A stretch of DNA of 64,000 nucleotides from Streptomyces tagetis (GTDB taxonomy: Bacteria > Actinomycetota > Actinomycetes > Streptomycetales > Streptomycetaceae): the NCBI RefSeq assembly GCF_018069565.1, contig NZ_JAGPNL010000007.1, positions 248,001 through 312,000 of the forward strand. Direction: 5' to 3'. Shown here in pieces: positions 43,240-51,872 of this stretch. How positions within the stretch are numbered: position 1 is the first letter of the stretch; each line of letters opens with the position of its first letter. The notes beneath the pieces are model-generated. The model saw nothing but the letters and a program-made list of their open reading frames with translations, did not search any database and was not told the origin of the DNA. The position numbers were made by a program, and so were the translations under genes.

Positions 43240-43268
43240 TTGGCCAGAGCTGGGCCACTGCCTACCAT
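43240..43268 (+). promoter_or_regulatory. Predicted promoter of the SurA-like lipoprotein gene
   Basis: TTGGCC (43240-43245) and TACCAT (43263-43268) are 17 bases apart, about 100 bases before the start codon. Pattern match only. Confidence 0.45.
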
Positions 43269-43372
43269 CGATCTTCACAAGGACCACGTGCGACCGCCCG
43301 GCCCCCGACCGTCACACCGGCCGGGACGCCGGAGGCCGCACCCGTCTGCCGCGCTCATCACGGGAGGTCTCC

Positions 43373-44005
43373 TTGCACCGCCGTCGTCGTACCGCGCTCC
43401 TCCTCACCGCCGCCCTCGTCGCCGCGGCCCCCTTGCTCTCCGCCTGCGGCAGCGACGCGCACCCCGGTGCGGCGGCCGTCGTGGGCGACCAGCGGATCAC
43501 GGTCTCCCAGTTGGAGGGCCGGGTCGGCGAGGTGCGGGAGGCGCAGCGGGCCGCCGTCCCGGACGACGAGCAGTACCAGCAGGTCGTGGCGCGGACCGGG
43601 TCCCTCACCCGCGACACGCTGCACAGCATGGTCCTGGACCGGGTGCTGCACCGGGCCGCCGAGGACGCGGGCGTGAGCGTGTCCCGCAAGGAGGTCCAGC
43701 ACATGCGGACCGGCTTGGAGCAGCAGGCGGGCGGCGCGCGGGAGCTGGAGACCGTCTGGCTCCAGCAGTACGGCGTGCCCCCGGTCCGCCTCGAAGAGAA
43801 CCTGCGGCTCCAGTTGGAGGCGCAGAAGCTCGCCGAGCACCTCGGCACCGACACCAGTCGCCCGGAGTTCTGGAAGGCCCTCTCCGCGGCGTCCGAGAAG
43901 CTCGACGTGGACCTCAACCCGCGCTACGGCTCCTGGGACGTCCAGAAGAGCAGCCGCGTCGACTCCGGCACCCCCTGGCTCCGCGACGTCTCCGAGCAGA
44001 CCTGA
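43373..44005 (+). CDS. SurA N-terminal-like lipoprotein
   Basis: 210 residues beginning with a rare TTG codon: GGGAGG ends 5 bases upstream, and no ATG or GTG fits the signal peptide. Lipobox LLSACG places a lipidated Cys at ~27. The mature part starts AAVVGDQRITVSQLEGRV, the SurA N-terminal helix pattern, followed by helices. No PPIase (parvulin) domain is present. It is likely an extracytoplasmic chaperone. It precedes mazG, as in other Streptomyces. Confidence 0.82.
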   Translation: MHRRRRTALLLTAALVAAAPLLSACGSDAHPGAAAVVGDQRITVSQLEGRVGEVREAQRAAVPDDEQYQQVVARTGSLTRDTLHSMVLDRVLHRAAEDAGVSVSRKEVQHMRTGLEQQAGGARELETVWLQQYGVPPVRLEENLRLQLEAQKLAEHLGTDTSRPEFWKALSAASEKLDVDLNPRYGSWDVQKSSRVDSGTPWLRDVSEQT

Positions 44006-44024
44006 CCGGCGTCCGGCCGGCCCC

Positions 44025-44047
44025 TGTGGACAACCACCTGTGGACAA
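44025..44047. promoter_or_regulatory. Two tandem consensus DnaA boxes upstream of mazG
   Basis: TGTGGACAA occurs at 44025-44033 and 44039-44047. Its complement TTGTCCACA is the preferred Streptomyces DnaA box. Same orientation, 14 bp apart, in the 79-base gap before mazG. Confidence 0.65.
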
Positions 44048-44084
44048 CTCGGGGCCGGCCGGCGCCGTGCGTTACGTTCGGAGG

Positions 44085-45140
44085 GTGAACGCACTCAGCC
44101 CCGACTCCGCCGCCGACCCGGGCCGGATCGTCCTGCTCACCACCAGCCACCGCGTCGCCCCCGGACTGCTGTCCTGGCCGGCCTGGCAGGCGCTGCGCGC
44201 CGCGGACCGCGTGCTGTGCGCCGACGGGACGCATCCGCAGCTCCCGTACCTCCGCGAGGCGGGGATACGCGTCGACGAGGCGTCCCCGGCCGCCGAGGAC
44301 CTGGTCGGGGCGTGCGCCGGCGGGCACACCGTGGTCGTCGTGGCGACCGGCGAGGGCGAACCGGCCCTCACGGACGGGCTGGCCCGCCTCGCCGGTTCCG
44401 GCCGGGTGGCCATGCCCGAGCTGGAGCTGCTCCCCGCCTCCTACGACCTGCCGGGCGCCCGCCTGCTGGACCTGGTCCAGGTGATGGACCGCATCCGCGC
44501 CGCATGCCCCTGGTCCTCCCGCCAGACCCACGAGGACCTGGTGAAGTACGGCATCGAGGAGGCGTACGAGCTGGTCGAGGCGATCGAGGACGGCGACCGG
44601 GAGGAGCTGCGCGAGGAGCTGGGGGACGTCCTGCTCCAGGTCGTCTTCCACGCCCGGATCGCCGAGGACCACCCCGAGGCGCCGTTCTCGGTGGACGACG
44701 TGGCCGCCACCCTCGTCGCCAAGCTGGTCCACCGTCACCCGCACGTCTTCGGCGACGCCACCGTGGAGACCCCCGAGGAGGTCCGGGCGCAGTGGCTGCG
44801 GACCAAGGCGGTCGAGAAGCGGCGCACCTCGGTCACCGAGGGCATCCCGCTCGGCCAGCCCGCTCTGGCCCTCGCCGCGAAGCTGGCCTTCCGGGTCCGT
44901 ACGGCCGGCCTCGACGTGCCGTTGCCCCGGGGCGAGGGCGTGGGGTACGAGCTGCTGGCGCTGGCCGCCCGCGCCGAGGCGGAGGGCACCGACCCGGAGA
45001 CGGCGCTGCGCGCGGCGGCACGGGCCTACCGGGACGCCATCAGAGCGGCCGAGGACGCCGCCCGGACCGAGAACACGGGACCGGCCGAGGACACCGGACC
45101 GGCCGAGGACGCCGGACCGGCCGACGGCACGGACACCTGA
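44085..45140 (+). CDS. mazG: Nucleoside triphosphate pyrophosphohydrolase MazG
   Basis: 351 residues. It hydrolyses non-canonical or excess NTPs to NMPs and PPi. The N-terminus (~1-115) is a degenerate tetrapyrrole-methylase-like domain, then MazG proper: PWSSRQTHEDLVKYGIEE with the E-E-x-x-E metal motif in EEAYELVEAIEDGD and EELGDVLLQVVFHA. Repeats of 18 bp (45075-45126) encode a TGPAED tail. GTG 44085 abuts its GGAGG, too close to serve it; TACGTT at 44072-44077 fits a -10 for a leaderless message starting at the GTG. GTG 44067 is an alternative. Confidence 0.92.
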   Translation: MNALSPDSAADPGRIVLLTTSHRVAPGLLSWPAWQALRAADRVLCADGTHPQLPYLREAGIRVDEASPAAEDLVGACAGGHTVVVVATGEGEPALTDGLARLAGSGRVAMPELELLPASYDLPGARLLDLVQVMDRIRAACPWSSRQTHEDLVKYGIEEAYELVEAIEDGDREELREELGDVLLQVVFHARIAEDHPEAPFSVDDVAATLVAKLVHRHPHVFGDATVETPEEVRAQWLRTKAVEKRRTSVTEGIPLGQPALALAAKLAFRVRTAGLDVPLPRGEGVGYELLALAARAEAEGTDPETALRAAARAYRDAIRAAEDAARTENTGPAEDTGPAEDAGPADGTDT

Positions 45141-45460
45141 CCCCACCGCGCCCCCACCTGCCCCGGCCCGCTCCCGCCCCCGCCCGCGTACGCACCCCGC
45201 CCCACCCCCGCCCGCGCACGCACCGGCGCACGAGCACGGCTGCCCCGTAGCGCGTGAACGGCACCCTGAGTGAACCCGCGTGCGGAACCCGTATATATAG
45301 GGAGCACCGCCCCGGCCCCGCCCACAGCCGCCCGAGGCTCCTGCCTCACAGCCCGCCCGAAGGCCCCCTGCCTCACCGACCGCCGGAGGCCCCCGCCTCA
45401 CCGACCGCCCCCGCCGGACGGCGCCCCGACCGCCCCCGCCGTGACCGATACGGTCGGGGG
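45141..45460. other. 320-base gap upstream of the P450 gene
   Basis: Pyrimidine-rich, without a gene. The only striking element is GTATATATAG at 45291-45300, exceptionally AT-rich for this genome, followed by GGGAGC. It may be the P450 promoter -10 region. No clear -35 is seen. Confidence 0.4.
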
Positions 45461-46783
45461 GTGACCGACCAGCCCGTGCCCGACCGTCCGTTGCCCGACC
45501 GTCCCGCCCTCGACCGCCCCGCCCCCGAGCTTTTCACCTGGGAGTTCGCGAGCGACCCGTACCCCGCATACGCCTGGCTGCGCGAGCACGCGCCCGTGCA
45601 CCGCACCACCCTGCCCAGCGGGGTGGAGGCATGGCTGGTCACCCGGTACGCCGACGCCCGGCAGGCCCTCGCCGACCAGCGGCTGTCGAAGAACCCGGCG
45701 CACCACGACGAGCCGGCGCACGCCCGGGGCAAGACCGGCATCCCGGGGGAGCGCAAGGCCGAACTGATGACGCATCTGCTCAACATCGACCCGCCGGACC
45801 ACACCCGGCTGCGCCGGCTGGTCAGCAAGGCGTTCACACCCCGCCGGGTCGCCGAGTTCGCGCCGCGCGTGCAGGAGCTGGCGGACGGCCTCATCGACCG
45901 CTTCGCCGGCACCGGTTCCGCCGACCTGATCCACGAGTTCGCCTTCCCGCTGCCCATCTACGCCATCTGCGACCTGCTCGGCGTCCCCCGCGAGGACCAG
46001 GACGACTTCCGCGACTGGGCGGGCATGATGATCCGCCACGGCGGCGGCCCGAGGGGCGGGGTGGCGCGGTCGGTCAAGAAGATGCGCGGCTACCTCGCCG
46101 ACCTGATCCACCGCAAGCGGGCCGCGCTGCCGCCCGAACCGGGCCCCGGCGAGGACCTCATCTCCGGCCTCATCCGCGCCTCGGACCACGGGGAGCACCT
46201 CACCGAGAACGAGGCGGCGGCGATGGCGTTCATCCTGCTCTTCGCCGGTTTCGAGACCACCGTCAACCTCATCGGCAACGGCACCTACGCCCTGCTCACC
46301 CACCCCCGGCAGCGCGCCCTCCTCCAGGACTCCCTCGCCGCGGGCGAGCACGGGCTGCTGGAGACCGGCGTCGAGGAACTGCTGCGCTACGACGGCCCGG
46401 TGGAACTGGCCACCTGGCGCTTCGCCACCCGCCCGCTGACCGTCGGCGGGCAGGACATCGCGGCCGGGGACCCCGTCCTCGTGGTGCTGGCCGCCGCCGA
46501 CCGGGACCCGGAGCGGTTCCCCGGCCCGGACACCCTGGACCTCGCCCGCCGCGACAACCAGCACCTCGGCTACGGCCACGGCATCCACTACTGCCTCGGC
46601 GCCCCCCTCGCCCGGCTGGAGGGGCAGACCGCGCTCGCCACGCTGCTGACCCGGTTGCCGGATCTCGGCCTCGCGGCGGACCCCGCCGAACTACGCTGGC
46701 GCGGTGGGCTCATCATGCGGGGACTGCGGACGCTGCCGGTGTCCTTCACCCCGATTCCGTCAGGAGCCGTCAACGGTCCGTGA
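45461..46783 (+). CDS. Cytochrome P450, CYP107-like
   Basis: A 440-residue class I bacterial P450. The I-helix oxygen-binding motif is AGFETT, the ExxR is in VEELLRY, and the heme loop is GYGHGIHYCLG with C378 as axial ligand (Tyr replaces the usual Phe at its start). Helix C WLVTRYADARQAL and HTRLRRLVSKAFTPRR also match. GTG 45461 is the chosen start; in-frame codons upstream encode only Pro/Arg. From memory S. coelicolor has CYP107U1 at this position, linked to sporulation, but the subfamily cannot be proved by eye. No redox partner adjoins. Confidence 0.9.
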   Translation: MTDQPVPDRPLPDRPALDRPAPELFTWEFASDPYPAYAWLREHAPVHRTTLPSGVEAWLVTRYADARQALADQRLSKNPAHHDEPAHARGKTGIPGERKAELMTHLLNIDPPDHTRLRRLVSKAFTPRRVAEFAPRVQELADGLIDRFAGTGSADLIHEFAFPLPIYAICDLLGVPREDQDDFRDWAGMMIRHGGGPRGGVARSVKKMRGYLADLIHRKRAALPPEPGPGEDLISGLIRASDHGEHLTENEAAAMAFILLFAGFETTVNLIGNGTYALLTHPRQRALLQDSLAAGEHGLLETGVEELLRYDGPVELATWRFATRPLTVGGQDIAAGDPVLVVLAAADRDPERFPGPDTLDLARRDNQHLGYGHGIHYCLGAPLARLEGQTALATLLTRLPDLGLAADPAELRWRGGLIMRGLRTLPVSFTPIPSGAVNGP

Positions 46784-46813
46784 CAAGAGCGAAGATGACA
46801 CTTCCTCAACTTT

Positions 46814-46859
46814 GTGATCGTCATGTGATCTGCGCGGCATGAACTTGTGACAAGTGATC
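46814..46859. promoter_or_regulatory. Triplicate GTGATC direct repeats upstream of rpfC
   Basis: GTGATC at 46814-46819, 46825-46830 and 46854-46859, with a palindrome CTTGT-G-ACAAG at 46844-46854 adjoining the third. The first two are 11 bp apart, one helical turn. A regulator site is likely, identity unknown. Confidence 0.4.
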
Positions 46860-46941
46860 GTCTGCCTATACGTTCACGGATCAACGTGGTGCCCCGCATC
46901 AAGCGTCACGTGCTCATCGCTGCCTCGCGAAAGGTTGTCGC

Positions 46942-47937
46942 ATGCTCTCCGGGAACGGTCGTCACCGTCGCCCCCGCCAGGCTCCCGCCCTGGTCGTCGC
47001 CGCCGGAGTGACCGGCTCCGCCATCGCGATCCCGCTTCTCGGCGCCACCGGCGCCCACGCGGCGGACGCGGTGAGCTGGGATCGGGTCGCCGAGTGCGAG
47101 ACCGGCGGCGCGTGGAGCCAGAACAGTGGAAACGGCTACTACGGCGGTCTGCAACTGTCGCAGGCGGACTGGGAACGCTTCGGCGGTCTCGACTACGCGC
47201 CCAGCCCTGACCAGGCCAGCCGCTCGCAGCAGATAAGAGTGGCCGAGCAGGTGCTCGGGGAGCAGGGCGTCGCCGCCTGGCCGACCTGCGGGCCGCTCGC
47301 CGGGCTCGGCAGCGGTTCGGCGTCGATCGGCGTGGACGCGGGCACCGCGGGCGGCGTCGCCTCGGCGACCCCGCAGGCGCCCGGTTCGTCCGGCTTGGCC
47401 GGTCTGGGTCCGTCGACGTCCGGATCGTCCCCCTCGGCCTCCCCCTCGCCGTCCGCTGACGCCTCCTCGGGCGCGTCGGGCGAATCGTCCGGTTACGGCG
47501 ACTCCTCCGGTTCGGGTGCCGGCGGGAACGGTCAGGGGCAGAGTGGGGGCAACTCCTCCGCCGATGGGGCGAAGGGTGGCGAATCGGGCAACTCGGACCA
47601 GGGGGCCGGTTCTTCGGGCCTCGCCGAGACCGGCGACGACGGCTCGGGCCGCCACCGCGGCGACAGCGCCGAGGAGGGCGCCGCCGAGGGCCGCGGGGCC
47701 GACCGGTCCGGCCGCCACGCCTCGCGCGGCGACGGCGGTGCCAGGGACCTCCCGGACGGCTCGTACACGGTCCGCGCCGGGGACAACCTCTGGGGCATCG
47801 CCGACTCCCTTGACGTCGACGGCGGATGGCCCGCGCTCTACGCCGGCAACAAGGACGTCGTCGGAATCGATCCTGACCACATCGTGCCCGGTCAGACGCT
47901 TGAGATTCCGGGCGAATCGGTCGATAACCAGGGGTAG
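46942..47937 (+). CDS. rpfC: Resuscitation-promoting factor with LysM domain (RpfC-like)
   Basis: 331 residues, secreted (signal peptide ending GAHA). The Rpf lysozyme/transglycosylase-like domain is at ~43-115: VSWDRVAECETGGAW, with the catalytic Glu in AECE, and YYGGLQLSQADW; its two cysteines are conserved. A ~150-residue Gly/Ser linker follows, then LysM (SYTVRAGDNLWGIADSL, HIVPGQTLEI) for peptidoglycan binding. It cleaves cell wall during spore germination. It is next to rpfA, as in S. coelicolor. It has no ydaO riboswitch; the GTGATC repeats lie upstream instead. Confidence 0.88.
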   Translation: MLSGNGRHRRPRQAPALVVAAGVTGSAIAIPLLGATGAHAADAVSWDRVAECETGGAWSQNSGNGYYGGLQLSQADWERFGGLDYAPSPDQASRSQQIRVAEQVLGEQGVAAWPTCGPLAGLGSGSASIGVDAGTAGGVASATPQAPGSSGLAGLGPSTSGSSPSASPSPSADASSGASGESSGYGDSSGSGAGGNGQGQSGGNSSADGAKGGESGNSDQGAGSSGLAETGDDGSGRHRGDSAEEGAAEGRGADRSGRHASRGDGGARDLPDGSYTVRAGDNLWGIADSLDVDGGWPALYAGNKDVVGIDPDHIVPGQTLEIPGESVDNQG

Positions 47938-48074
47938 TTACCGTCACGGTTCAGGCCATATGCCCGGTTTAAACTCCGTGAGAGATAGGTCTCAGAAGCC
48001 CTGATCGTCTTTGTCTTTCCCCCGACGGCGTGGCTACGGTCATGACCGCTCGCCACCGCGGGCCCCGACCGCCG

Positions 48075-48268
48075 CAACGCCGAATCCTGCCAGCGGCGGT
48101 CCGGGAACAGTCGTCGCGTCAAGCGCCGCAGGCAGGAGCGGGGGACCCAAGGTAAGTGCCGCACCGGGCAGTTGGCCGGAGCGGCTTGGGGTGAAGCCGC
48201 GTCCCGCGAGGGACGCGGCCGGGCAACTCTCAACCGGCCCGAACCCGACAGCTCACCTCGCAGGCGTC
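48075..48268 (+). promoter_or_regulatory. ydaO/yuaA c-di-AMP riboswitch of rpfA
   Basis: Conserved blocks occur in the right order: CGCCGAATCCTGCCA (~48080), GGGGACCCAAGGTAAGTGCC (~48144), TTGGGGTGAAGCCG (~48185), GGGCAACTCTCAACCGG (~48220) and CCGAACCCGACAGCTCACCTC (~48239, two fragments). The element ends 18 bases before the rpfA ATG, and its last stem (GCAGGCGTC) approaches the ribosome site. In S. coelicolor a ydaO element lowers rpfA expression when c-di-AMP binds. Confidence 0.92.
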
Positions 48269-48285
48269 GGTGAGGGGATTCCACC

Positions 48286-49065
48286 ATGCTGTTTTCCGGC
48301 AAGGGCAAGCACCGTCGTCCGTCCAAGGCCACCCGTGTGATCGCCGTCGCCGGCGTCACCGGTGCCGCCGTCGCCGCCCCGCTGATGGCGGCCGGCAACG
48401 CCTCCGCCGCCACCGCCGCCGAGTGGGACGCCGTCGCCCAGTGCGAGTCGGGCGGCAACTGGTCCATCAACACCGGCAACGGTTACTACGGCGGTCTCCA
48501 GTTCTCCGCCTCCACCTGGGCCGCCTACGGCGGGACCCAGTACGCCGCGACCGCCAACCAGGCCAGCAAGGCCCAGCAGATAGCCGTCGCCGAGAAGGTC
48601 CTCGCGGGCCAGGGCAAGGGCGCCTGGCCGGTCTGCGGCCGTGGCCTGTCGAGCGCCGCGTACACCGGCGGCACCTCCACCGGCTCCTCGCAGTCGGGCA
48701 CCTCGCAGTCCACCGGCACCTCGCAGTCCTCCGGCTCCGCCCAGGCGAAGCCGCAGGCCCCCGCGAAGCCGCAGGCCCCGGCCAAGCCGAAGGCGCAGTC
48801 CACCGGCTCCTCGCAGAGCCGCGGCGAGCAGCAGTCCTCGCGCTCCACCGAGCGCCCGGCCGCCAAGAAGACCGTCACCACCCCGGCCGGCAAGAAGGTC
48901 GAGAAGGGCGACGGCGAGTACGAGGTCGTCAAGGGCGACACCCTCAGCGGGATCGCCGCGAAGCACGGCGTCAAGGGCGGCTGGAACAAGCTCTTCCAGC
49001 TCAACAAGGACATCGTCGAGCACGCCGACCTCATCTACCCGGGTCAGCAGCTCCACCTGAAGTAA
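48286..49065 (+). CDS. rpfA: Resuscitation-promoting factor RpfA
   Basis: 259 residues. The signal peptide ends NASA. The Rpf domain (~40-118) has EWDAVAQCESGGNW, with its catalytic Glu, and GGLQFSASTWAAYGG. A linker with repeated KPQAPA and SSQS units leads to a C-terminal LysM (EYEVVKGDTLSGIAAKHG, DLIYPGQQLHL). It is a muralytic enzyme for germination and vegetative growth. The ATG at 48286 follows GAGGGG. Expression should be gated by the c-di-AMP riboswitch just upstream. Confidence 0.94.
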   Translation: MLFSGKGKHRRPSKATRVIAVAGVTGAAVAAPLMAAGNASAATAAEWDAVAQCESGGNWSINTGNGYYGGLQFSASTWAAYGGTQYAATANQASKAQQIAVAEKVLAGQGKGAWPVCGRGLSSAAYTGGTSTGSSQSGTSQSTGTSQSSGSAQAKPQAPAKPQAPAKPKAQSTGSSQSRGEQQSSRSTERPAAKKTVTTPAGKKVEKGDGEYEVVKGDTLSGIAAKHGVKGGWNKLFQLNKDIVEHADLIYPGQQLHLK

Positions 49066-49100
49066 GGGCCGCAGACGATCCGTCCCGTCCCTTCCGGGCC

Positions 49101-49142
49101 CCCCGCCCCGGCGCGTGTTCCCCCGTACGCGCCGGGGCGGGG
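49101..49142 (+). terminator. rpfA terminator
   Basis: Perfect 15-bp arms 49101-49115 and 49128-49142, 12-nt loop, followed by CTCTTTCC. Confidence 0.8.
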
Positions 49143-49387
49143 CTCTTTCCGTGTCCGGGTGCCGGGGGAGGGGTTACCGGCGGGAGCGGAGGCGCCGCGG
49201 GCGGAGTCTGTGCGCCCCTATTTTGTTCCGGGCAGAAACAATCTACGCTCGGTCCTGTCCGACGGGTGGGCGACCGGCTGGCCGATCGTCCGGAGCCGGT
49301 TAGGCTCATCCCGCAGAGCCACAGGCGCGGACCGCGGAGCCACCGCGGCCCGCCACAACGCGTCACATCCCGAGAATGGAGATGCTC

Positions 49388-50674
49388 GTGCCGTCCATCG
49401 ACGTCGTCGTAGCCCGGGAAATCCTGGACTCCCGAGGCAATCCCACGGTCGAGGTCGAGGTTGGCCTCGACGACGGCAGCACGGGGCGTGCCGCCGTTCC
49501 GTCCGGCGCCTCCACGGGCGCCTTCGAGGCCATCGAGCTTCGTGACGGCGACCCCAACCGCTACCACGGCAAGGGCGTCGAGAAGGCCGTCCTCGCCGTC
49601 ATCGAGCAGATCGGCCCGGAGCTGGTCGGCTACGACGCCACCGAGCAGCGCCTGATCGACCAGGCCATGTTCGACCTGGACGCCACCGACAACAAGGGCT
49701 CCCTCGGCGCCAACGCCATCCTCGGCGTCTCCCTCGCCGTCGCCCACGCCGCCTCCGAGGCGTCCGACCTGCCCCTCTTCCGCTACCTGGGCGGTCCCAA
49801 CGCGCACCTGCTGCCGGTGCCGATGATGAACATCCTGAACGGCGGCTCGCACGCCGACTCCAACGTGGACATCCAGGAGTTCATGATCGCCCCGATCGGC
49901 GCGGAGTCCTTCTCCGAGGCCCTGCGCTGGGGCACCGAGGTCTACCACACCCTCAAGAAGGTCCTGAAGAGCAAGGGCCTGGCCACCGGCCTCGGCGACG
50001 AGGGCGGCTTCGCCCCCGACCTGGGCTCCAACCGCGAGGCGCTCGACCTCATCCTGGAGGCGGTCAAGGAGGCCGGCTACACCCCCGGCGAGCAGATCGC
50101 CCTCGCGCTCGACGTCGCCGCGTCCGAGTTCTACAAGGACGGCTCCTACGTCTTCGAGGGCAAGGAGCGCACCGCCGCCGAGATGACCGACTACTACGCC
50201 GAGCTGGTCGAGGCGTACCCGCTGGTCTCCATCGAGGACCCGCTCTTCGAGGACGACTGGGAGGGCTGGCAGACCATCACCGAGCGCCTGGGCGACAAGG
50301 TCCAGCTCGTCGGTGACGACCTGTTCGTCACCAACCCCGAGCGGCTGGCCCGCGGCATCGAGGACGGCGCCGCCAACGCCCTGCTGGTCAAGGTGAACCA
50401 GATCGGCTCGCTGACCGAGACCCTGGACGCGGTCGAGCTGGCCCAGCGCAACGGCTTCAAGTGCATGATGTCCCACCGCTCCGGCGAGACCGAGGACGTC
50501 ACCATCGCCGACCTCGCCGTCGCCACCAACTGCGGCCAGATCAAGACCGGCGCCCCGGCCCGTTCCGAGCGCGTCGCCAAGTACAACCAGCTCCTGCGCA
50601 TCGAGGAGATCCTCGACGACGCCGCGGTCTACGCGGGCCGCAGCGCCTTCCCGCGGTTCCGCACCGCGCAGTGA
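49388..50674 (+). CDS. eno: Enolase
   Basis: It converts 2-phosphoglycerate to PEP, the substrate of the ppc product at 11242. The 428-residue protein has ILDSRGNPTVEVEV, the catalytic loop SGASTG, GDEGGFAPDL and the enolase signature LLVKVNQIGSLTET. GTG 49388 (VPSIDVV) is chosen because GGAG lies 6-7 bases upstream; ATGs at 49376 and 49382 sit on or before that site. TGGCCG/TAGGCT at 49279-49306 (16-base spacing) is a possible promoter in the 322-base gap. A hairpin follows at 50709. Confidence 0.96.
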   Translation: MPSIDVVVAREILDSRGNPTVEVEVGLDDGSTGRAAVPSGASTGAFEAIELRDGDPNRYHGKGVEKAVLAVIEQIGPELVGYDATEQRLIDQAMFDLDATDNKGSLGANAILGVSLAVAHAASEASDLPLFRYLGGPNAHLLPVPMMNILNGGSHADSNVDIQEFMIAPIGAESFSEALRWGTEVYHTLKKVLKSKGLATGLGDEGGFAPDLGSNREALDLILEAVKEAGYTPGEQIALALDVAASEFYKDGSYVFEGKERTAAEMTDYYAELVEAYPLVSIEDPLFEDDWEGWQTITERLGDKVQLVGDDLFVTNPERLARGIEDGAANALLVKVNQIGSLTETLDAVELAQRNGFKCMMSHRSGETEDVTIADLAVATNCGQIKTGAPARSERVAKYNQLLRIEEILDDAAVYAGRSAFPRFRTAQ

Positions 50675-50708
50675 GCACCGCGACAGCCGCGGCCTAGGCA
50701 GCGACGTC

Positions 50709-50753
50709 CGTACGTCCCCGTACCCGGTCCCGTACCGTGTGCGGGGACGTACG
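50709..50753 (+). terminator. Hairpin between eno and divIC
   Basis: Perfect 12-bp arms 50709-50720 and 50742-50753 with a 21-nt loop. Confidence 0.55.
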
Positions 50754-50793
50754 CACGTAGGACGACGCACCAGCCGAACGGGAGGCGCGGGAC

Positions 50794-51270
50794 ATGGCGG
50801 TGAAGGAGCGGGACCGGTTCTCCACCGCGACCAGGATCAGGCTGCTGGGCGAGCAGACCGCGGCCCGGGTCTACCGCTCGCAGACCAAGCGCCAGGCCCG
50901 CCGCTCCCGGCTCACCGGCCGCGCCGCGCTGCTCGCCATGGTCCTCTGCTCCCTGGTGGTGGCCCTCGCCTACCCGATACGGCAGTACGTCGCCCAGCGC
51001 GCCGAGATCGCCGACCTGCGCCAGGAGCAGCAGCGCGCCCGGGGCCGCGTCGAGGAGCTGCGCGATCTGAAGGCCCGCTGGCAGGACGACGCCTACGCCG
51101 AGCAGCAGATCCGGCAGCGGCTGCACTACGTGCTGCCGGGGGAGAAGGGCTTCGTCGTCGTCGGCCCCGACGCCTCCGAGCCCTCCCGGGGCGACGACGG
51201 CGCCGACGACCGCCCCTGGTACAGCAACCTCTGGGACGGCGTCGACAAGTCCGACGCCCGGGACCAGTGA
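50794..51270 (+). CDS. divIC: Septum-formation initiator DivIC/FtsB
   Basis: A 158-residue bitopic division protein. A basic cytosolic N-terminus leads to one membrane segment at ~45-62 (LLAMVLCSLVVALAYPI), a coiled coil (QRAEIADLRQEQQRARGRVEELRDLKARW, read in segments), the family motif DDAYAEQQIRQRLHYVLPGEKGF and an acidic tail. It works with FtsL/FtsQ to activate septal wall synthesis at sporulation septa. The ATG has a GGGAGG site. DUF501 and ppx follow closely, an order shared with mycobacteria and other actinobacteria. Confidence 0.93.
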   Translation: MAVKERDRFSTATRIRLLGEQTAARVYRSQTKRQARRSRLTGRAALLAMVLCSLVVALAYPIRQYVAQRAEIADLRQEQQRARGRVEELRDLKARWQDDAYAEQQIRQRLHYVLPGEKGFVVVGPDASEPSRGDDGADDRPWYSNLWDGVDKSDARDQ

Positions 51271-51299
51271 ACCGACAGAGAGACATCCGGAAGACAGTC

Positions 51300-51872
51300 A
51301 TGCAGACCCCTCCGCCGCCCACCCCGCGCACCGAACCCACCGACGCGGACGTCCGGGCGTTCCGGCAGCAGCTCGGACGCCCCCCGCGCGGGCTGCGGGC
51401 CATCGCGCACCGCTGCCCCTGCGGACAGCCGGACGTCGTGGAGACGGCACCCCGGCTGCCCGACGGCACGCCCTTCCCCACGCTGTACTACCTGACGTGC
51501 CCGAAGGCCGCCTCCGCCATCGGCACGCTGGAGGCGAACGGCGTGATGAAGGAGATGACCGAGCGGCTGGCCGCCGACCCCGAACTGGCCGGCGCCTACC
51601 GGGCCGCGCACGAGGACTACATCCGGCGGCGCGACGAGATCGAGGAGCTGACCGGCTTCCCCAGCGCGGGCGGCATGCCCGACCGCGTCAAGTGCCTGCA
51701 CGTCCTGGTCGCCCACTCGCTGGCGGCCGGACCCGGCGTCAACCCGCTGGGCGACGAGGCCCTCGCCCTGCTGCCCGAGTGGTGGCGCAAGGGCCCGTGC
51801 GTCACCCTCGACGGCGCCGACGCCGCCGAGGGCACCCACGACACCGACGAGAACGAGGGGGAGCGCCGGTGA
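51300..51872 (+). CDS. DUF501 family protein
   Basis: 190 residues, cytosolic. Conserved features: the QLGRPPRGLRAIAHRCPCGQPDVVETAPRL start with a C-x-C (read in segments), FPTLYYLTCPKA, and DRVKCLHVLVAHSLAAGPG-NPLGDEA. Cys and His spacing suggests metal binding. It is always found between divIC and ppx in actinobacteria, with no assigned biochemical function. Its stop overlaps the ppx GTG start as GTGA, implying coupled expression. Confidence 0.88.
   Translation: MQTPPPPTPRTEPTDADVRAFRQQLGRPPRGLRAIAHRCPCGQPDVVETAPRLPDGTPFPTLYYLTCPKAASAIGTLEANGVMKEMTERLAADPELAGAYRAAHEDYIRRRDEIEELTGFPSAGGMPDRVKCLHVLVAHSLAAGPGVNPLGDEALALLPEWWRKGPCVTLDGADAAEGTHDTDENEGERR

Noticed and set aside
44025..44047. Replication origin
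   Set aside because: Only two DnaA boxes and no dnaA, dnaN or AT-rich unwinding element nearby.
45461..46783. P450 as part of a biosynthetic gene cluster
   Set aside because: No synthase, tailoring, regulator or resistance genes next to it; neighbours are housekeeping genes.
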